64,000 nt of DNA from Luscinia megarhynchos (lineage: Eukaryota > Chordata > Aves > Passeriformes > Turdidae), in contig CM067569.1 in NCBI GenBank assembly GCA_034336665.1, forward strand, positions 19,165,820 to 19,229,819, given 5' to 3'. The notes beneath the pieces are model-generated. The model was not told where the DNA came from. It saw only the letters and a list, made by a program, of their open reading frames with translations, and made no database searches. Within the stretch, counting starts at the first letter, position 1. The number at the start of each line of letters is the position of its first letter. The position numbers and the translations under genes are program-made. Of this stretch, positions 38,175-48,366 are shown in pieces.

Positions 38175-38445
38175 TCTTTCCGCGGGGCCGGGGGCGGCGG
38201 GCCGGGCCGGGCGGGGCAGAGCCGCTCCGGCTCCGCTCCCTGCGCTCCAGCGGCGCTCGGGATGCGCCAGGCGTGGAGCGGGCGGCTCCAGCCCCGAGCC
38301 AGCGCTGATGAACTTTGTGCCATTAACAAAGCGTGGGAAGCGATTTGTCTCATCCAAACCCGCAAACAGGAAGCACGGATTCGTGTCATTTGTCACCAGC
38401 ACCTAGTGCCCACGCAAATAACAGCCGATATCTTTCCCTGATGGA
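38175..38445. promoter_or_regulatory. Small CpG island plus candidate element with opposed SOX/TCF-type sites
   Basis: A short CGG-rich island (38175-38305) runs into a lower-GC block. That block contains CTTTGT (38313-38318) and ACAAAG (38326-38331) as a perfect inverted pair seven bases apart, a core spanning CCATTAACAAAGCG, and isolated CpGs downstream. The inverted ACAAAG pair fits SOX dimer or TCF/LEF binding. Confidence 0.45.
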
Positions 38446-38455
38446 ATTCTACAAA

Positions 38456-38572
38456 GGGGAGGGGGGAAAAAAAACCAATAAAAAATCCCCAACAAAAAAC
38501 CCCACAAAATCCCCCACAAAACCCAAAACAACCAAAGCCCAGGGAAAAAAGTAAAAAAGAAAAAAAAGACCC
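38456..38572. repeat. A/C-rich low-complexity stretch
   Basis: Runs of A separated by CCC blocks (AAAAAACCCC, CACAAAATCCCC words). The only other content is a GGGGAGGGGGG run at its left edge. Confidence 0.8.
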
Positions 38573-38979
38573 ACCGAACTGGCGAGGATCCGATATTATT
38601 ATTACTATTGCTATTACTATTATTATTGTTACCACTAATATTCTGCTCCTAATAGTGGTATAATGCAAAGACATCAACCTCAAAGATAAACCGATGCCGT
38701 TCTCCCAAAATCGGCAGAGAGAGTTTTAATCTTTAGAGTCTCCTACATCAGGAGAAACTTATTTCTCTCGCAAGAAGTAGGGACGCGTTTCCCCTAGTTG
38801 TGTGTTATTTTAGTGTTGTTTGTCGCCGCATCCTTCTCCCCCCACCCCCTTCCCTCTGCGCCCTCGCTCCCTCTGTTCTGGGGGCTGCGGAGTCGCGGGA
38901 AGCAGATAGTGTGAAAGGGCCGGGAGAGAGGGAGAGGGAGCGAGAATTGCTCTGAGCGACTGCGGAGTGGAATTCAGTT

Positions 38980-39560
38980 CCCTGGGGAGTTAGCAGACAG
39001 TTTGTGGAGATGTTACTCCAGAGTTTCAGACTATGATAAATATGATAATTTGTATAAAATTTGAATGGGTTCTTGTTTTCAGGGAGAATGCCTCCGATGA
39101 TGAATGTTCATGATTTTCAGATAGATGGCTGATAAAAAGTGTATTGAATTGTTGAAAGCGATTTTAATTTTAATTCTCTACCTGCAGATGTCTGATAATA
39201 ATAATGTCTCCTAATAAAATAGGAAGGTGTCAGTTTAAGCAGCAGTATTTCGCTTCACTTCATCCTTCCCATCCCCAGACTGTGGCAACATTAACCTCTT
39301 CTTATAAAAAGGCACATAAAATTATTATAATTACAGAGTTATTAATTTTAAAAAGAGGGTTAGCAGGATTTTTTATTATTATTAATAGAGCTCGCAGAGA
39401 ACCCCTGCAAGTAAATCCCCGTGTGAAATGATGGATCCGATTGCTAATTCTATTATTAGGTATTGCCTAGGAATTGCCTTTCGGGTTTTTAATTAGAGTA
39501 ATTGAAACTAGAAGAGGCGGGGCTGATTATTTTTATTTTTTCCCCTTTGTTATTATTTAA
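38980..39560. promoter_or_regulatory. Candidate conserved regulatory element, AT-rich with GATA/homeodomain words
   Basis: A long AT-rich block beginning with ACTATGATAAATATGATAAT and continuing through ATGATGAATGTTCATGATT, AGATGGCTGATAAAAAG, GCGATTTTAATTTTAATTC and TCTGATAATAATAATG. It then has ATTATTATTAATAG and GATTGCTAATTCTATTATT. The sustained low-complexity-free AT-richness next to CpG-rich flanks is characteristic of deeply conserved noncoding DNA. Conservation is not verified. Confidence 0.45.
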
Positions 39561-39878
39561 AAGTCATTGATAATGCTCCCTGCATTCAGATATCGTCTTC
39601 AGAAGGAGACTTACAACAAAGCAACAAAGGGAAAACAGACAGATCCGCGGGTCTGGAGCTTGAAACTCCCAAGCCAGCAGTGTGCGTGTATTAGGTTAAT
39701 TGGGTTTTGTGGGTCTGGGGGATCTCTGAGACTATCCCCAACCCAGCTCTTGCTGCCTCTGAGCTGGGCTGATATTTCATGTGTGAAAAAAGAAGAAAAA
39801 AAAAACCCAAAAAAACAAACCAACAACAACAACAACTCTGGTAACATGAAATCAATGACCTGGCAGTTACACTCTAAT
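39561..39878. other. Spacer with an A/C-rich simple stretch
   Basis: No gene is recognised. An A-rich then CAA-rich stretch (about 39786-39837) ends in (CAA)n. GATTT/TTAATTGG words precede it. Confidence 0.6.
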
Positions 39879-39879
39879 T

Positions 39880-40130
39880 AGCGCCTCCTGCGAAGCAGCC
39901 CGCAGCCAGCGCGGGGAAGCCGCACGCAGGCACCGCACGCCGGGGAGCGCAGCGCTGCGGGTCGCGGTGCGGGGCAGCCCGGCTCCGTGCGAGCCTTCCC
40001 GGCGCGGCTGCTCCTGCGGCTCCCCGCGCAGGGCAGGGCGCGGGCTGCGGCCGGCAGCGGCACCGGCCCCGCTCCGCTCCCGGGGCAGCCGCCCAGAAAC
40101 CCCCGGCTCCGCTCTCGCTGGCCCGAGCTA
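39880..40130. promoter_or_regulatory. CpG island
   Basis: About 250 bases saturated with CG dinucleotides (GCGCGG, CCGCACGC, GCGGCTG). No start codon with splice support is visible. Possibly an unmethylated island of a regulatory domain or the promoter of a noncoding transcript. Confidence 0.65.
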
Positions 40131-40144
40131 TTTTTCTCTCGCCC

Positions 40145-40300
40145 TGAAAACAGCAGACAATATTGTCCATTCATCAGAAAGGCAGGAATTTGGTGCTTCT
40201 GGTTGACTCCGAGACGGGTAATTCAGGGAGAAATGAAAGCTGGATAAATGACTCGGTAGTGTGAATTAGTACGGAGGGTGCAAGCCGCCTGGCAGAGAAG
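40145..40300. promoter_or_regulatory. Candidate element with a perfect 12-bp SOX-type palindrome
   Basis: GACAATATTGTC (40156-40167) is a perfect palindrome made of two abutting inverted ACAAT half sites. CATTCATCAGAAAGGCAGG, GACGGGTAATTCAGGG, GATAAATGACTCGG and GTGAATTAGTACGG follow. CpGs are retained. Enhancer role is inferred. Confidence 0.45.
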
Positions 40301-41275
40301 TGCGATTTTATAAACAACGGCATCATCTGGCAAAAGGGTAAAGAACTGTGCAGAGCTCAGAGCTTTTCTAAAGCATCACATTGATATTTTATAAATGAAG
40401 AAGAGGGGGGAGAGACATACGTGTGATATATGTTCATAAGCACAGGCTATGCAAGCACAAGGGAACATTCCCGTTCAGATCCCCACACAGGTGCATCTCA
40501 CCACGTACTAAATGCTCCCTAGCTGTCTCCCAAAGAAATAGTCCTATGCAATAAAATATATATAAATTAAGGTCTCTTCATTTTGATATAAAGATTCGGG
40601 TTTATATTATACATTTCTTATATATTGCCACGTATTCCTCTCCACAGACGAATCTATTTCGGGTATATGTGAACATAACACATATACTTATAGTTATACA
40701 GGGAATCCGAGAGCTGGCAATACGTCTAGCAATGAGAGTGCTCGTTATATATATGGTTGCAAAAAGGATCGTGTACAGATACATTAAGTCCCATTAAGAC
40801 AGTGAATGTCGGTCCGCACCGTTTCGCACACGAAATTACAATTACAAGTTCCCGACTAAAGAACAGGAGGAAATTGTCAGAAGGTGGGGTGGTCCGGTCC
40901 CCCGGCCTGGTGCCTGCGACCTCCTTCTCACTGGGGTACCATTGGACTTAGGAAACCGGAGATGGGGAAAGGTATTTATTCAGGGCAATTAGAAAGCAGG
41001 TACCGCTTCAAAAAATGGATTTATTAAGGGGGAAAAGGAGTCGAAATTATTGTTTAAAAAATGCGCATAAACGAGTCTAACAAAGTAGGGAAGCAGAAGC
41101 ATATTGGCGTGTAAGGTATCACACTGGAACTGCTTCCACTTCAAACCTCGGGATTAATCAAAGAAATCGGTGCGGCTGATGAGGAGTTATTCAGCAGCTG
41201 AGCTCTGGAAAACTGCATCCCTGCTTTCTTTATACATTTTATTATTTTCAATTGGTTTGAAAAATTAGAAGTGTT
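40301..41275. other. AT-rich interval with scattered CpGs, possible regulatory DNA
   Basis: Repeated TATAT, ATAAA and TTATAT words around 40550-40760, then mixed sequence. CpGs (TACG, TTCGGG, TCCGAG) persist at a higher level than in the left-hand desert. No exon is recognised. Confidence 0.45.
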
Positions 41276-42235
41276 TAGAAAAAAGAAATACACATTTCTT
41301 CTTCCAGCGGGTTGGAAAGCTTTGGTTTTATCCCCCCCATCCTCTCTCTCTTATCTTTCATTGCCTTTCTATTTTTTCTTTCTCTCAAGTTTGTGATGGG
41401 GACCGCAGGGAAAGATGCTTTTGAGAAAGAAATTGAAGCGCCTTTTTGGAGGGTACTGCTCTCCTTCGCCCCACCCTCAGCATTCCTAACTCCTCTTTTT
41501 ACCGACCATGCCAGCCCTGGCAGCCAGCAACCCGGGCGTTCTGTAACCTCCGACACCAGGCAGGGAAGAGACAGATCAGGCTCTTCCTGACAGTTCCCCT
41601 CCATTGTGCTCTTAAACCTCCCCCTGGCAGGGCTCGGCAAACGCTTCTTTGTCCGCTTAGGAGTGGCCGTGGCAGGGGGAGGCAAGTGCTTCCCCTTAAC
41701 ATGGACATCCGTCGATGCCAAAACTTTCTTAGGAAACTTGGAGGAAAACTCGACTTCTGACAATCGGGTAGAGATGACGACTGCCAGAGATGCCCGTGGC
41801 CGTTAGCTTTAACTTTTTCTGCTTCAAAACAGATGGGAAAACTCCTCTTTTGAGGAGGAGAATGGCCATCTCCTCCATGGGGTGATTCTTGAGTGCAAAT
41901 CTTTAATGCTGTTGAATCAGAGCCTCTGTCTCTTGGCCGGCTCGCAGGCACAGTTGACAAGCTAAGGGGACAGTGGAGAGCGAAAGTTGCTGACACGAGT
42001 GGGAAAAGGCAGGAGCGGCCGCACCCCTCCGCACTCACTCGCTGGGGAGTCACGCCTGTCCCTGTCCGGGCACACATGGACCGCTCGGGAAATAATCCCC
42101 CGAGAGCGATTCCTATTGATCGCCGGGCGAAGAGCAGCGGATTGCATCTCTCCCCTGGCGGTCGACGACGTGTGACGGTGGAGGGTATAGGGCGGGGAGG
42201 GGACGGCAGCGGGGGAGGGGGCGGAGGGAGAGAGG
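41276..42235. other. GC-moderate to CpG-rich interval without a recognised gene
   Basis: Overlapping open frames on both strands are composition-driven and unrelated to any family I know. A GGGGAGGGG-rich run closes the interval (42190-42240). Confidence 0.5.
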
Positions 42236-42239
42236 GGAA

Positions 42240-42430
42240 GAGGGAGTTCTTGGGCCAATTTATCAGTTATTAAAGGACCCTTCCTGGACCTGCAGAGCTC
42301 AGGGGCATTTTCATCTCAACTCCAAATAGAAAAAAAAAATGTAGTCAGCTATCTTTAATCATTGACTCGAGGGCACATTTCACATCATCTCTCAAATCTG
42401 CATTTTTTATGAAGTGGCCAAAACGTGTGC
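42240..42430. promoter_or_regulatory. Candidate conserved regulatory element
   Basis: Contains CCAATTTATCAGTTATTAAA, then AGCTATCTTTAATCATTGAC and TGCATTTTTTATGAAG. The switch from a CpG/G-rich run to this AT-rich block is sharp. Inference from texture. Confidence 0.35.
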
Positions 42431-43084
42431 TGTGTGCCTAATTTTCTCTCCCTTACAGGCGTTAAGAAGAGTAATGAGAAATCGGCTGGAAATTAACTTG
42501 CTTCTGCCCCTGCAGCCTTCCCCCCTCATGAGAGACTGGAACTTTTATCCCCCTCACACACACTTTTATATCAACTGGTTCAGAGCCCGGGGGCTGCCGG
42601 GGTTGCGGGGCAAGGGGGGGAGGAGGAGGGAGCTGCCCGCATCAGAGTTACTAGACAGACCTGCAAAGTTCCCTTTTCTCTACAGCTCCCAGACCATAAC
42701 AGAGATTCTTGTCACAAGGACAATGGTTGTGTTCCCGGGAAAAGGTGAAAGGCACACGAGTTACATCTCCCCGGCTTTTACTCTTCCACTCAGTGTTCCT
42801 CTCTCAAACCTACTGCAGCCTACAAAATACTGAAAACTCAGCGTGTCCAAGAGATCTGGGGACCAGAGAGGCAATGCATGTAGGAGGATATTTATTTTCT
42901 ACGCTTTAATATACGGAAACACATTATCATTGTTGTCATTACTGTTCCTCTTATCATTACTACTGCCTGGAGTATTGGAGTTTTCCACCGAGGTTTGGAG
43001 TTTTCCATCGACGTGGAGGCGGCGTGTAAGGACAGGCTGTCTGGGAAGGGAGAACCATTGCTTCCTCACTTCTTGCACCTTGAG
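42431..43084. other. Mixed interval, no gene recognised
   Basis: Includes an AT-rich patch (about 42890-42965) and a near-direct duplication GGAGTTTTCCACCGAGG / GGAGTTTTCCATCGACG at about 42977 and 42996. No exon is supported. Confidence 0.5.
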
Positions 43085-43440
43085 GTCTATATTTTGTTGC
43101 TCCCGTAGCCGCCCAACACTCGTCCCCGCGCCCGGCAAGAGCCGCGGAGCAAGGCAGCCCAGCCGCGCCGCCGCTTGCTCCCTCCCCATCCCGGAGAAAG
43201 CCGTGCCCGGGGGAAAAGCGGGTTCTTCCCTTCCCTCGACGTGCCGGGGAACTGTTGCTTCTGCGTATTGGCCCTGGCCGAGCCGCTCCTGCTGCTAGCC
43301 CCGGGACCCCCGGGCTGCCGAGGGTGGCCAGGGCTGGAGCGCCGGGAGGGGCCGGCGCCCGCTGCCCGCTGCCCGCTGCCCGACGGGAGGCGCTTCCTCG
43401 GCGGGAAGCTGCTCCTCCTGCTCCGGGGCACTCGCAATGG
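43085..43440. promoter_or_regulatory. CpG island
   Basis: A dense run of CG-containing words, with a short tandem of CGCTGCC units near 43361-43381. Frames through it are stop-poor only because of GC richness. Confidence 0.6.
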
Positions 43441-43782
43441 AAACTGGAAGTGAGCCTAAAAAAGAAAAGTGCGGTGAAAAATAATTCTTACAGCTCAAAA
43501 CAGCGTAAAGCTGAGATTTAGGAGCTCCATAAAATGCCAATGGGGAAATCACCTCGGCGCAGGCTGCCATAAATGTTTCAGCTTTTCTGTTCTAATTCTC
43601 ATGTCTACCAAGTGTTTGACGGCTCTTAAAAACCTCTTTACTTATTTTCCTTTCTTTTCTTTTCCTTTTATCCTTTCCTTTCTTATCCTTTCTCTTTCTC
43701 TGCCCCCTCATTCACTTCTTTCTGTCCACAAACGCTAGGAAGATGGGGGGTTGTTTTCCTCTTCCCAGATTTTCTATTTTTT
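43441..43782. other. Spacer grading into pyrimidine-rich sequence
   Basis: A short AT-rich patch (43470-43620) is followed by CTTTTCC-type low complexity (43630-43720). No gene is seen. Confidence 0.55.
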
Positions 43783-43864
43783 ATCCATCCATCCATCCAT
43801 CCATCCATCCATCCATCCATCCATCCATCCATCCATCCATCCATCCATCCATCCATCCATCCAT
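43783..43864. repeat. (ATCC)n microsatellite, about 20 copies
   Basis: An uninterrupted ATCC tetranucleotide array of 82 bases. Its reverse complement is the same unit class as the (ATGG)n array at 48297-48366. Confidence 0.98.
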
Positions 43865-44310
43865 TCCCCCTTTCAATCATCAAATTAAACGTCCCCTTCT
43901 TTATTCAGATCTTTTTCTCTAATATCAGTAAAGATCAATGTCTGTCTGTCTACCCATTCATCCTGATTTCCATCTTCTCACTTAGTTCCATGCTTCTTTT
44001 ATTCCTTCTTTTGCACATTGGCACAGGGCGTGCACTCCTGCCTCAGTCTCTCATGGTTTTTTACGTGATCTTCCATTTTTCCTTTCCTTTTCTCCAATTC
44101 TGACAACGGCGAGCGGAAGCCCCGCGCCTACGTGTCCACCTCCCTCATTCCTATCCTAGCCCACGCTGGGACTCTCCAGATTCCCCAAGCCCCGCAGATT
44201 CCCCTGGCCTTCGGACCCAGGCTGTCCCTAAGCACAGGGCGCCCGCAGGCCGTCTGGCTGCCGGGTCCCCTTCCTTGAGATAGAAACTTGTGTTGAACTA
44301 CCTGGAGAAG
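43865..44310. other. Spacer, nothing recognised
   Basis: T/C-rich sequence grading into GC-rich sequence. No exon is supported. Confidence 0.55.
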
Positions 44311-45080
44311 AAATAAGAGGTCTCACCGACGTCTCCCCAGCTCTCGGGAGAGCATTGCCGCCCGCCCGCCCCCAGCCCGCGCAGGGGGTGCGGTAGTCCC
44401 GACCCAGGGACTCGTTTTGCCAGCCACCGCCTCCAACCGGGACCACCAGCCGGGGCCGTGCAAACATTCTGGGAAGCGCTTTTGGATCTAAACGTCACCA
44501 CAGGGCAGCGAGGGATGATCAGCGCCCGGCTCGGGGCTGGGGCAGTCCCCGGCCGGGCCGAGCGCGGCCCCGTGCCCGGCACGGCCGATCTGCACTGCCC
44601 CCTCTGGCGGGACGCACCGGGCCGGGCCCGGGGCTGCTGCTGGCCCGCCGGGAGCCCCGGGCCAGCCAAACCGCGCCCTCCTCCCGCCTGCGCCCGGCCT
44701 GGTCTTGCCGGGGCACCTGGCTTCCCGCAGCCCGCCTGGTTTCGTGCCCCGGGGCGCCGCCGGCGCGCCCGCCCAGCCCGCTCGTCCCTGCGCCACGTCC
44801 CGGTCGGCAGCTTCACGCCGAGGCCCCTGCACCGACGTGGCCTGGCGCAGCTCACCCTGTTCCATCCCTCCCGCCCGCCTCCCATCCCCGCCAGCCCCGG
44901 GCACCCCGCCGGAGAGACCCGCAGGCAGCGACGGCCCCTGCGGCTGCCATCCCACGGCAGCCCGAACCCACCGCCCCCCAGGCATTCACCCCACCCACCC
45001 CAAACTCCTTCCCACCCCGCTGCTCCGACACCGGCTCAGCCACGGGAAAGGCAGCCTTCCCCCGTGCCAGAAGCATCCCT
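44310..45080. promoter_or_regulatory. Large CpG island
   Basis: The longest island outside the PAX2 promoter and its repeats. CG is frequent over about 500 bases (44490-44990). It contains a reverse-strand CTCF-like site at 44595-44608. Long overlapping proline- and arginine-rich frames run in several phases on both strands, the usual artefact of stop-poor GC-rich DNA. Could be the promoter of an unannotated noncoding transcript. Confidence 0.6.
44595..44608 (-). promoter_or_regulatory. Possible CTCF-like site, reverse orientation
   Basis: Reads CTGCCCCCTCTGGC on +. The reverse strand AGGGGGCAG core fits CTCF, with mismatches in the 5' half of the motif. It faces the + strand site at 37794. 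Confidence 0.3.
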
Positions 45081-45934
45081 GCAACTTTGGTAGCTCCAGA
45101 TATTCCTGCTCATCCCACAACCTCTACGGACAGCCTCGGAACAGGGGAGAGGCTCACTCCTTGTCCTGCTCCTCTCACCTCCCCCTCTGTCCTCCCCCGT
45201 TCCGCCATCACCATCATGAAAAGGCACCAGGTGGCCAGCCCAACACTAAGGCAATAGTGCGGGGCAGAGCGGCAGGGGCACGGACATCCCGCGCCTCTGA
45301 AGTCACCCCGAAACTCTCGGGAAAGGGCTGGATCTGCCCGTGCACGGCTGCCGGCCGGACGAACCGCAGGAAGCGGTCTCTGAGAGCCGAAGCCCCCAGC
45401 CGGGGTCCAACCTCGCCTCTGTCCTTGTGTCTCCCCTGCCTGTCCCTCCGCAGGTCCTCTTTTTAATATCCTCTCCACCCTTCAAAGCACACCCTGCCTC
45501 AGAGAAAGGGAGACGAGAGAGGAGACGCTGGACAAAGAGAGAGGCACTCATTTCTTTATAGTGCTCTCAAGCCAAACAGCCAAGCAGTATGAATTTCCCC
45601 CCGCCACTGGAAATCGTCCCTGCTCCCCGTGTCGCCAGTGTCTGCCCTGTTACCTGTTGCACCACTTTCTGTCTCGGACTATGGGGAAAGAGCCTGTCTG
45701 CCTCATTTTTGCACACCACAGCCCTATCAGGAGTTTTTTCCTCAAAACACTTCGTCCTGGTTTCTTTCCTAAAAGGTGCAGGCAGCCAGAGGCCGAGCCC
45801 GCAGCGGAGGACTGGGGAGATTTTCCCGAGTGGTACGAGCGGCCGCGGCCAGGGGGAAGCGGCGGCCGGCGCTGGCTGGGAGCAGGGAGAGCCGCGCTCC
45901 CTCTGCCTCCGCATTTCCCTGGGAACTTTCTATC
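45081..45934. other. GC-rich interval, no gene recognised
   Basis: Several overlapping composition-driven frames; no domain or splice structure. CpG-rich again at 45780-45900. Confidence 0.5.
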
Positions 45935-46240
45935 GCGGAGTTAACTATTAACTGCAGGAAAGCAGGCAATTTTCTTCGGAATGCGAACTATTTCCTTTAT
46001 CCAGCAGATAGATGTTTGAGGTGATTGATTAATATGGAAATTGATATTAAAATACGTGTCGCAGAACACTTTCCCCGTAGTCACAGTCGCACGGCTACTG
46101 CCGCACGGAGGAACAGGGCAAGCAACGCGAACTGCTGGTGCTGCCGAGGGCTTTCCTGGTTCGCCAAGAAATGTTTTAATTGTGAAATAATGCAGACATA
46201 ATTATAATAGCTCGCATTAATACATCTGTACAGTGCTGAG
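45935..46240. promoter_or_regulatory. Candidate conserved regulatory element with PBX/HOX-type site
   Basis: GAGTTAACTATTAACTGCAG opens the block. TGATTGATTAAT (46022-46033) overlaps two PBX-HOX-type octamers. AAATTGATATTAAAATACG follows. After a CpG-bearing stretch, TTTTAATTGTGAAATAATG and ATAATTATAATAGC close it (46173-46211). The known role of HOX/PBC sites in Pax2 hindbrain-boundary control makes this plausible, but it is not shown to be that enhancer. Confidence 0.45.
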
Positions 46241-46745
46241 CGAAAGGGCACACTGAGGGCGCACAGCAGCACTCACGGGGGAGAAGAAACGCCGGGGGTC
46301 CCGCCAGAAAGGGAAGGTGTTGGGGAAATGCTTGGCGCTCCCCTCGGGAGCAAAGGCGAGGGTGAGCGTCCAAGGTGTCGGCAGGGTAAAGAGCCGAGAT
46401 TCACGCGTATGGAGATGGTGCAGAGCCAAACAGGTACGCTGTAACCACTCGTGGGGCACCAGTCTGCTGCAAGGGGAGAAACAAGAAATTTTAACAGGGA
46501 AGTCTGTAATTCTAGATTATACTTCAGCGCAGCTTTAAGAGGAAGAGTCGTGTGTCCGTTAAGGTACTCATAGTCGTCCGCTCCTTTTATCTGCAGCAGC
46601 ACCTGCGCTCCTTGGTTAAGGGTCGCCGTCTGACACCGAGGAGGAATGTTAACACCGGGAAACCGGGAAAAGTCCGGTTCCCGTTTATGCCGGCCCCACG
46701 GTGTGTTGCTGTTCTCCCTCGGCTAGCCTCGTGCTAATTAACCTG
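46241..46745. other. Mixed interval, nothing recognised
   Basis: Moderate GC with scattered CpGs, and a CTAATTAACC / TTTAATTAAGG pair at the right edge (46733-46762). No exon is supported. Confidence 0.5.
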
Positions 46746-46749
46746 TGCC

Positions 46750-47165
46750 CCATTTAATTAAGGAGGGCTCTCCTGGCGGTGCCCCCCGCTCTGCCCGACG
46801 GCGCGCAGCCGCGCGTCTCCCCCGCCGCCCCGCCAGGCGCTGAACCCCGGGCAGCCCCAGCCCGCCCCAAGCCCCGGGCGACCCGCCGACCCGCCCCATC
46901 GCCCGCAGGGGTGGCTGGCATGGGCACCTGCCCTTCTCGGCCTGCTCGGCTCAGCCTCCTGACGATATTTTTCATGCTTCGCCCCCCCGTCCCCCCCCCG
47001 CCTTCCCTTCTCTGCCGGTTCACACAAATATTTTATACAGGGAAGGGGGAATTTCCCAGTCTCTTCTGCTCCTTTTCCCCCTCTTTCCTGGCTTTACCCC
47101 TCTCCCCATTGCTCCCTTCCCTTCTGTTTCCTTGCCCCTCGCCCCCCCGCCGCCGTTTGTTTGTC
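46750..47165. promoter_or_regulatory. CpG island followed by C-rich stretch
   Basis: CG-dense from about 46780 to 46915, then C and T runs (CCCCCCC at 46982-46988 and 46991-46999; CCCTTTCC words to 47150). No gene is seen. Confidence 0.55.
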
Positions 47166-47214
47166 CCAATGCCCGGCCGATCATCGCGGTGTATGAAGTT
47201 CTAACTGGTTTGTG

Positions 47215-47350
47215 TCAGGCAGCTCTCTCTAAGCAGTCTGGCGTGACGGATTAAACATCAACTAGTTAAATAAAAATTAATATCAACTGCCTCCTAACTT
47301 CTAATGTCATGTTGTTTATAACTAATGAACTGATTAGGGGATAAACACAT
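47215..47350. promoter_or_regulatory. Candidate conserved regulatory element
   Basis: Contains GTGACGGATTAAACATCAAC, TAGTTAAATAAAAATTAATA and ATAACTAATGAACTGATTAG. The stacked TAAT cores contrast sharply with the C-rich DNA to the left. Enhancer role is inferred. Confidence 0.45.
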
Positions 47351-48296
47351 CAGGAAGACATTTCTGCTTCCCTGCTCTTTCGAGAGAGATTTGCAGAATT
47401 CAAAGTGAATCTCCCAGAGTCCCTTCTGGGTTTCTCCCACACCAGTCTGGGGAGGGAGGACGGGGATTTCGTGGGGTTTGTTGGGGTAAGGTCGGAGGAA
47501 TCTGGTGCATGTGTCAGGGTTAGGTGGACTTATTTAAATATCTCATCGAGGAAACATTTCAGCGCGGCTGCGAGCAGGGCTCGGGCTGCGGGGAGGTGGG
47601 GAACCACACCAGACAGATCCGGCGGCTGCTGCAGACCGGGCTGGAGACGGCGTCTGAGGCAAATACTCGTTGCTGCAATTATTGACTTTTGGTGCCCCAC
47701 TTTAATATTTTAAATGAAACCTTTTTTTTTTCTTTGCTTGAAGAGGCAATCGATGATTTTTAAGTGATATGAAGGAAAGCGTTCCCTCCGCCTTCCTTAT
47801 TTTTACAATTCTTCACTTGTCTGGGGCGTGCTTTTCGCCAGTCCGCGATGTTAACATTTTCCTAAACACTTTAGAAAAAGAAACACATGCACACACATAA
47901 CCCCCAACAGCCTCATCTTGGAGAGGTCCCAAGCTTTTAAATACTGTTTGCCCAGCACCGCCGGCTCTGACAAGACAATAATAACAGGGGAAGCTTTTTA
48001 AAACCAATTTAGCAAATGCAGAAATGTAATTTTAATGAAGAATCGATAGCAGAATGGTTCATTTTTCCTGGGACTCCTTGTTGGGCTGAGAGAGACTTTC
48101 AATCAATGGGGAGGTAGAAGGGGGGGAGTAGAAAGAGAGAAAGAAAAATATTCGTTCAGTGATGTCTTTAGCACTGGGAATTTTTCTTCTTTTCTTTAGA
48201 GCTTTGTTCTATTTATTATTTATTTATTTTCAGTCGCAAGCCTTTATCAAAACGTGGTCGTAAGAGCAAAAAAAGAGACGAGTGGACAGATAAATG
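47351..48296. other. Mixed interval with AT-rich patches
   Basis: Possible regulatory patches at 47670-47770 (GCAATTATTGACTTTTGG, CTTTAATATTTTAAATG) and 48000-48065. No exon is recognised. Confidence 0.45.
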
Positions 48297-48366
48297 ATGG
48301 ATGGATGGATGGATGGATGGATGGATGGATGGATGGATGGATGGATGGATGGATGGACGGATGGAT
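48297..48366. repeat. (ATGG)n microsatellite, about 17 copies
   Basis: A tetranucleotide array with one substitution (ACGG at 48357-48360). It is the inverted complement of the (ATCC)n array 4.4 kb to the left. Confidence 0.97.

Noticed and set aside
44298..45466. Overlapping Pro/Arg/Ala-rich open frames of 165-253 codons on both strands
   Set aside because: They coincide with a CpG island, where stop codons are rare, and the strands and phases overlap without any recognisable domain.
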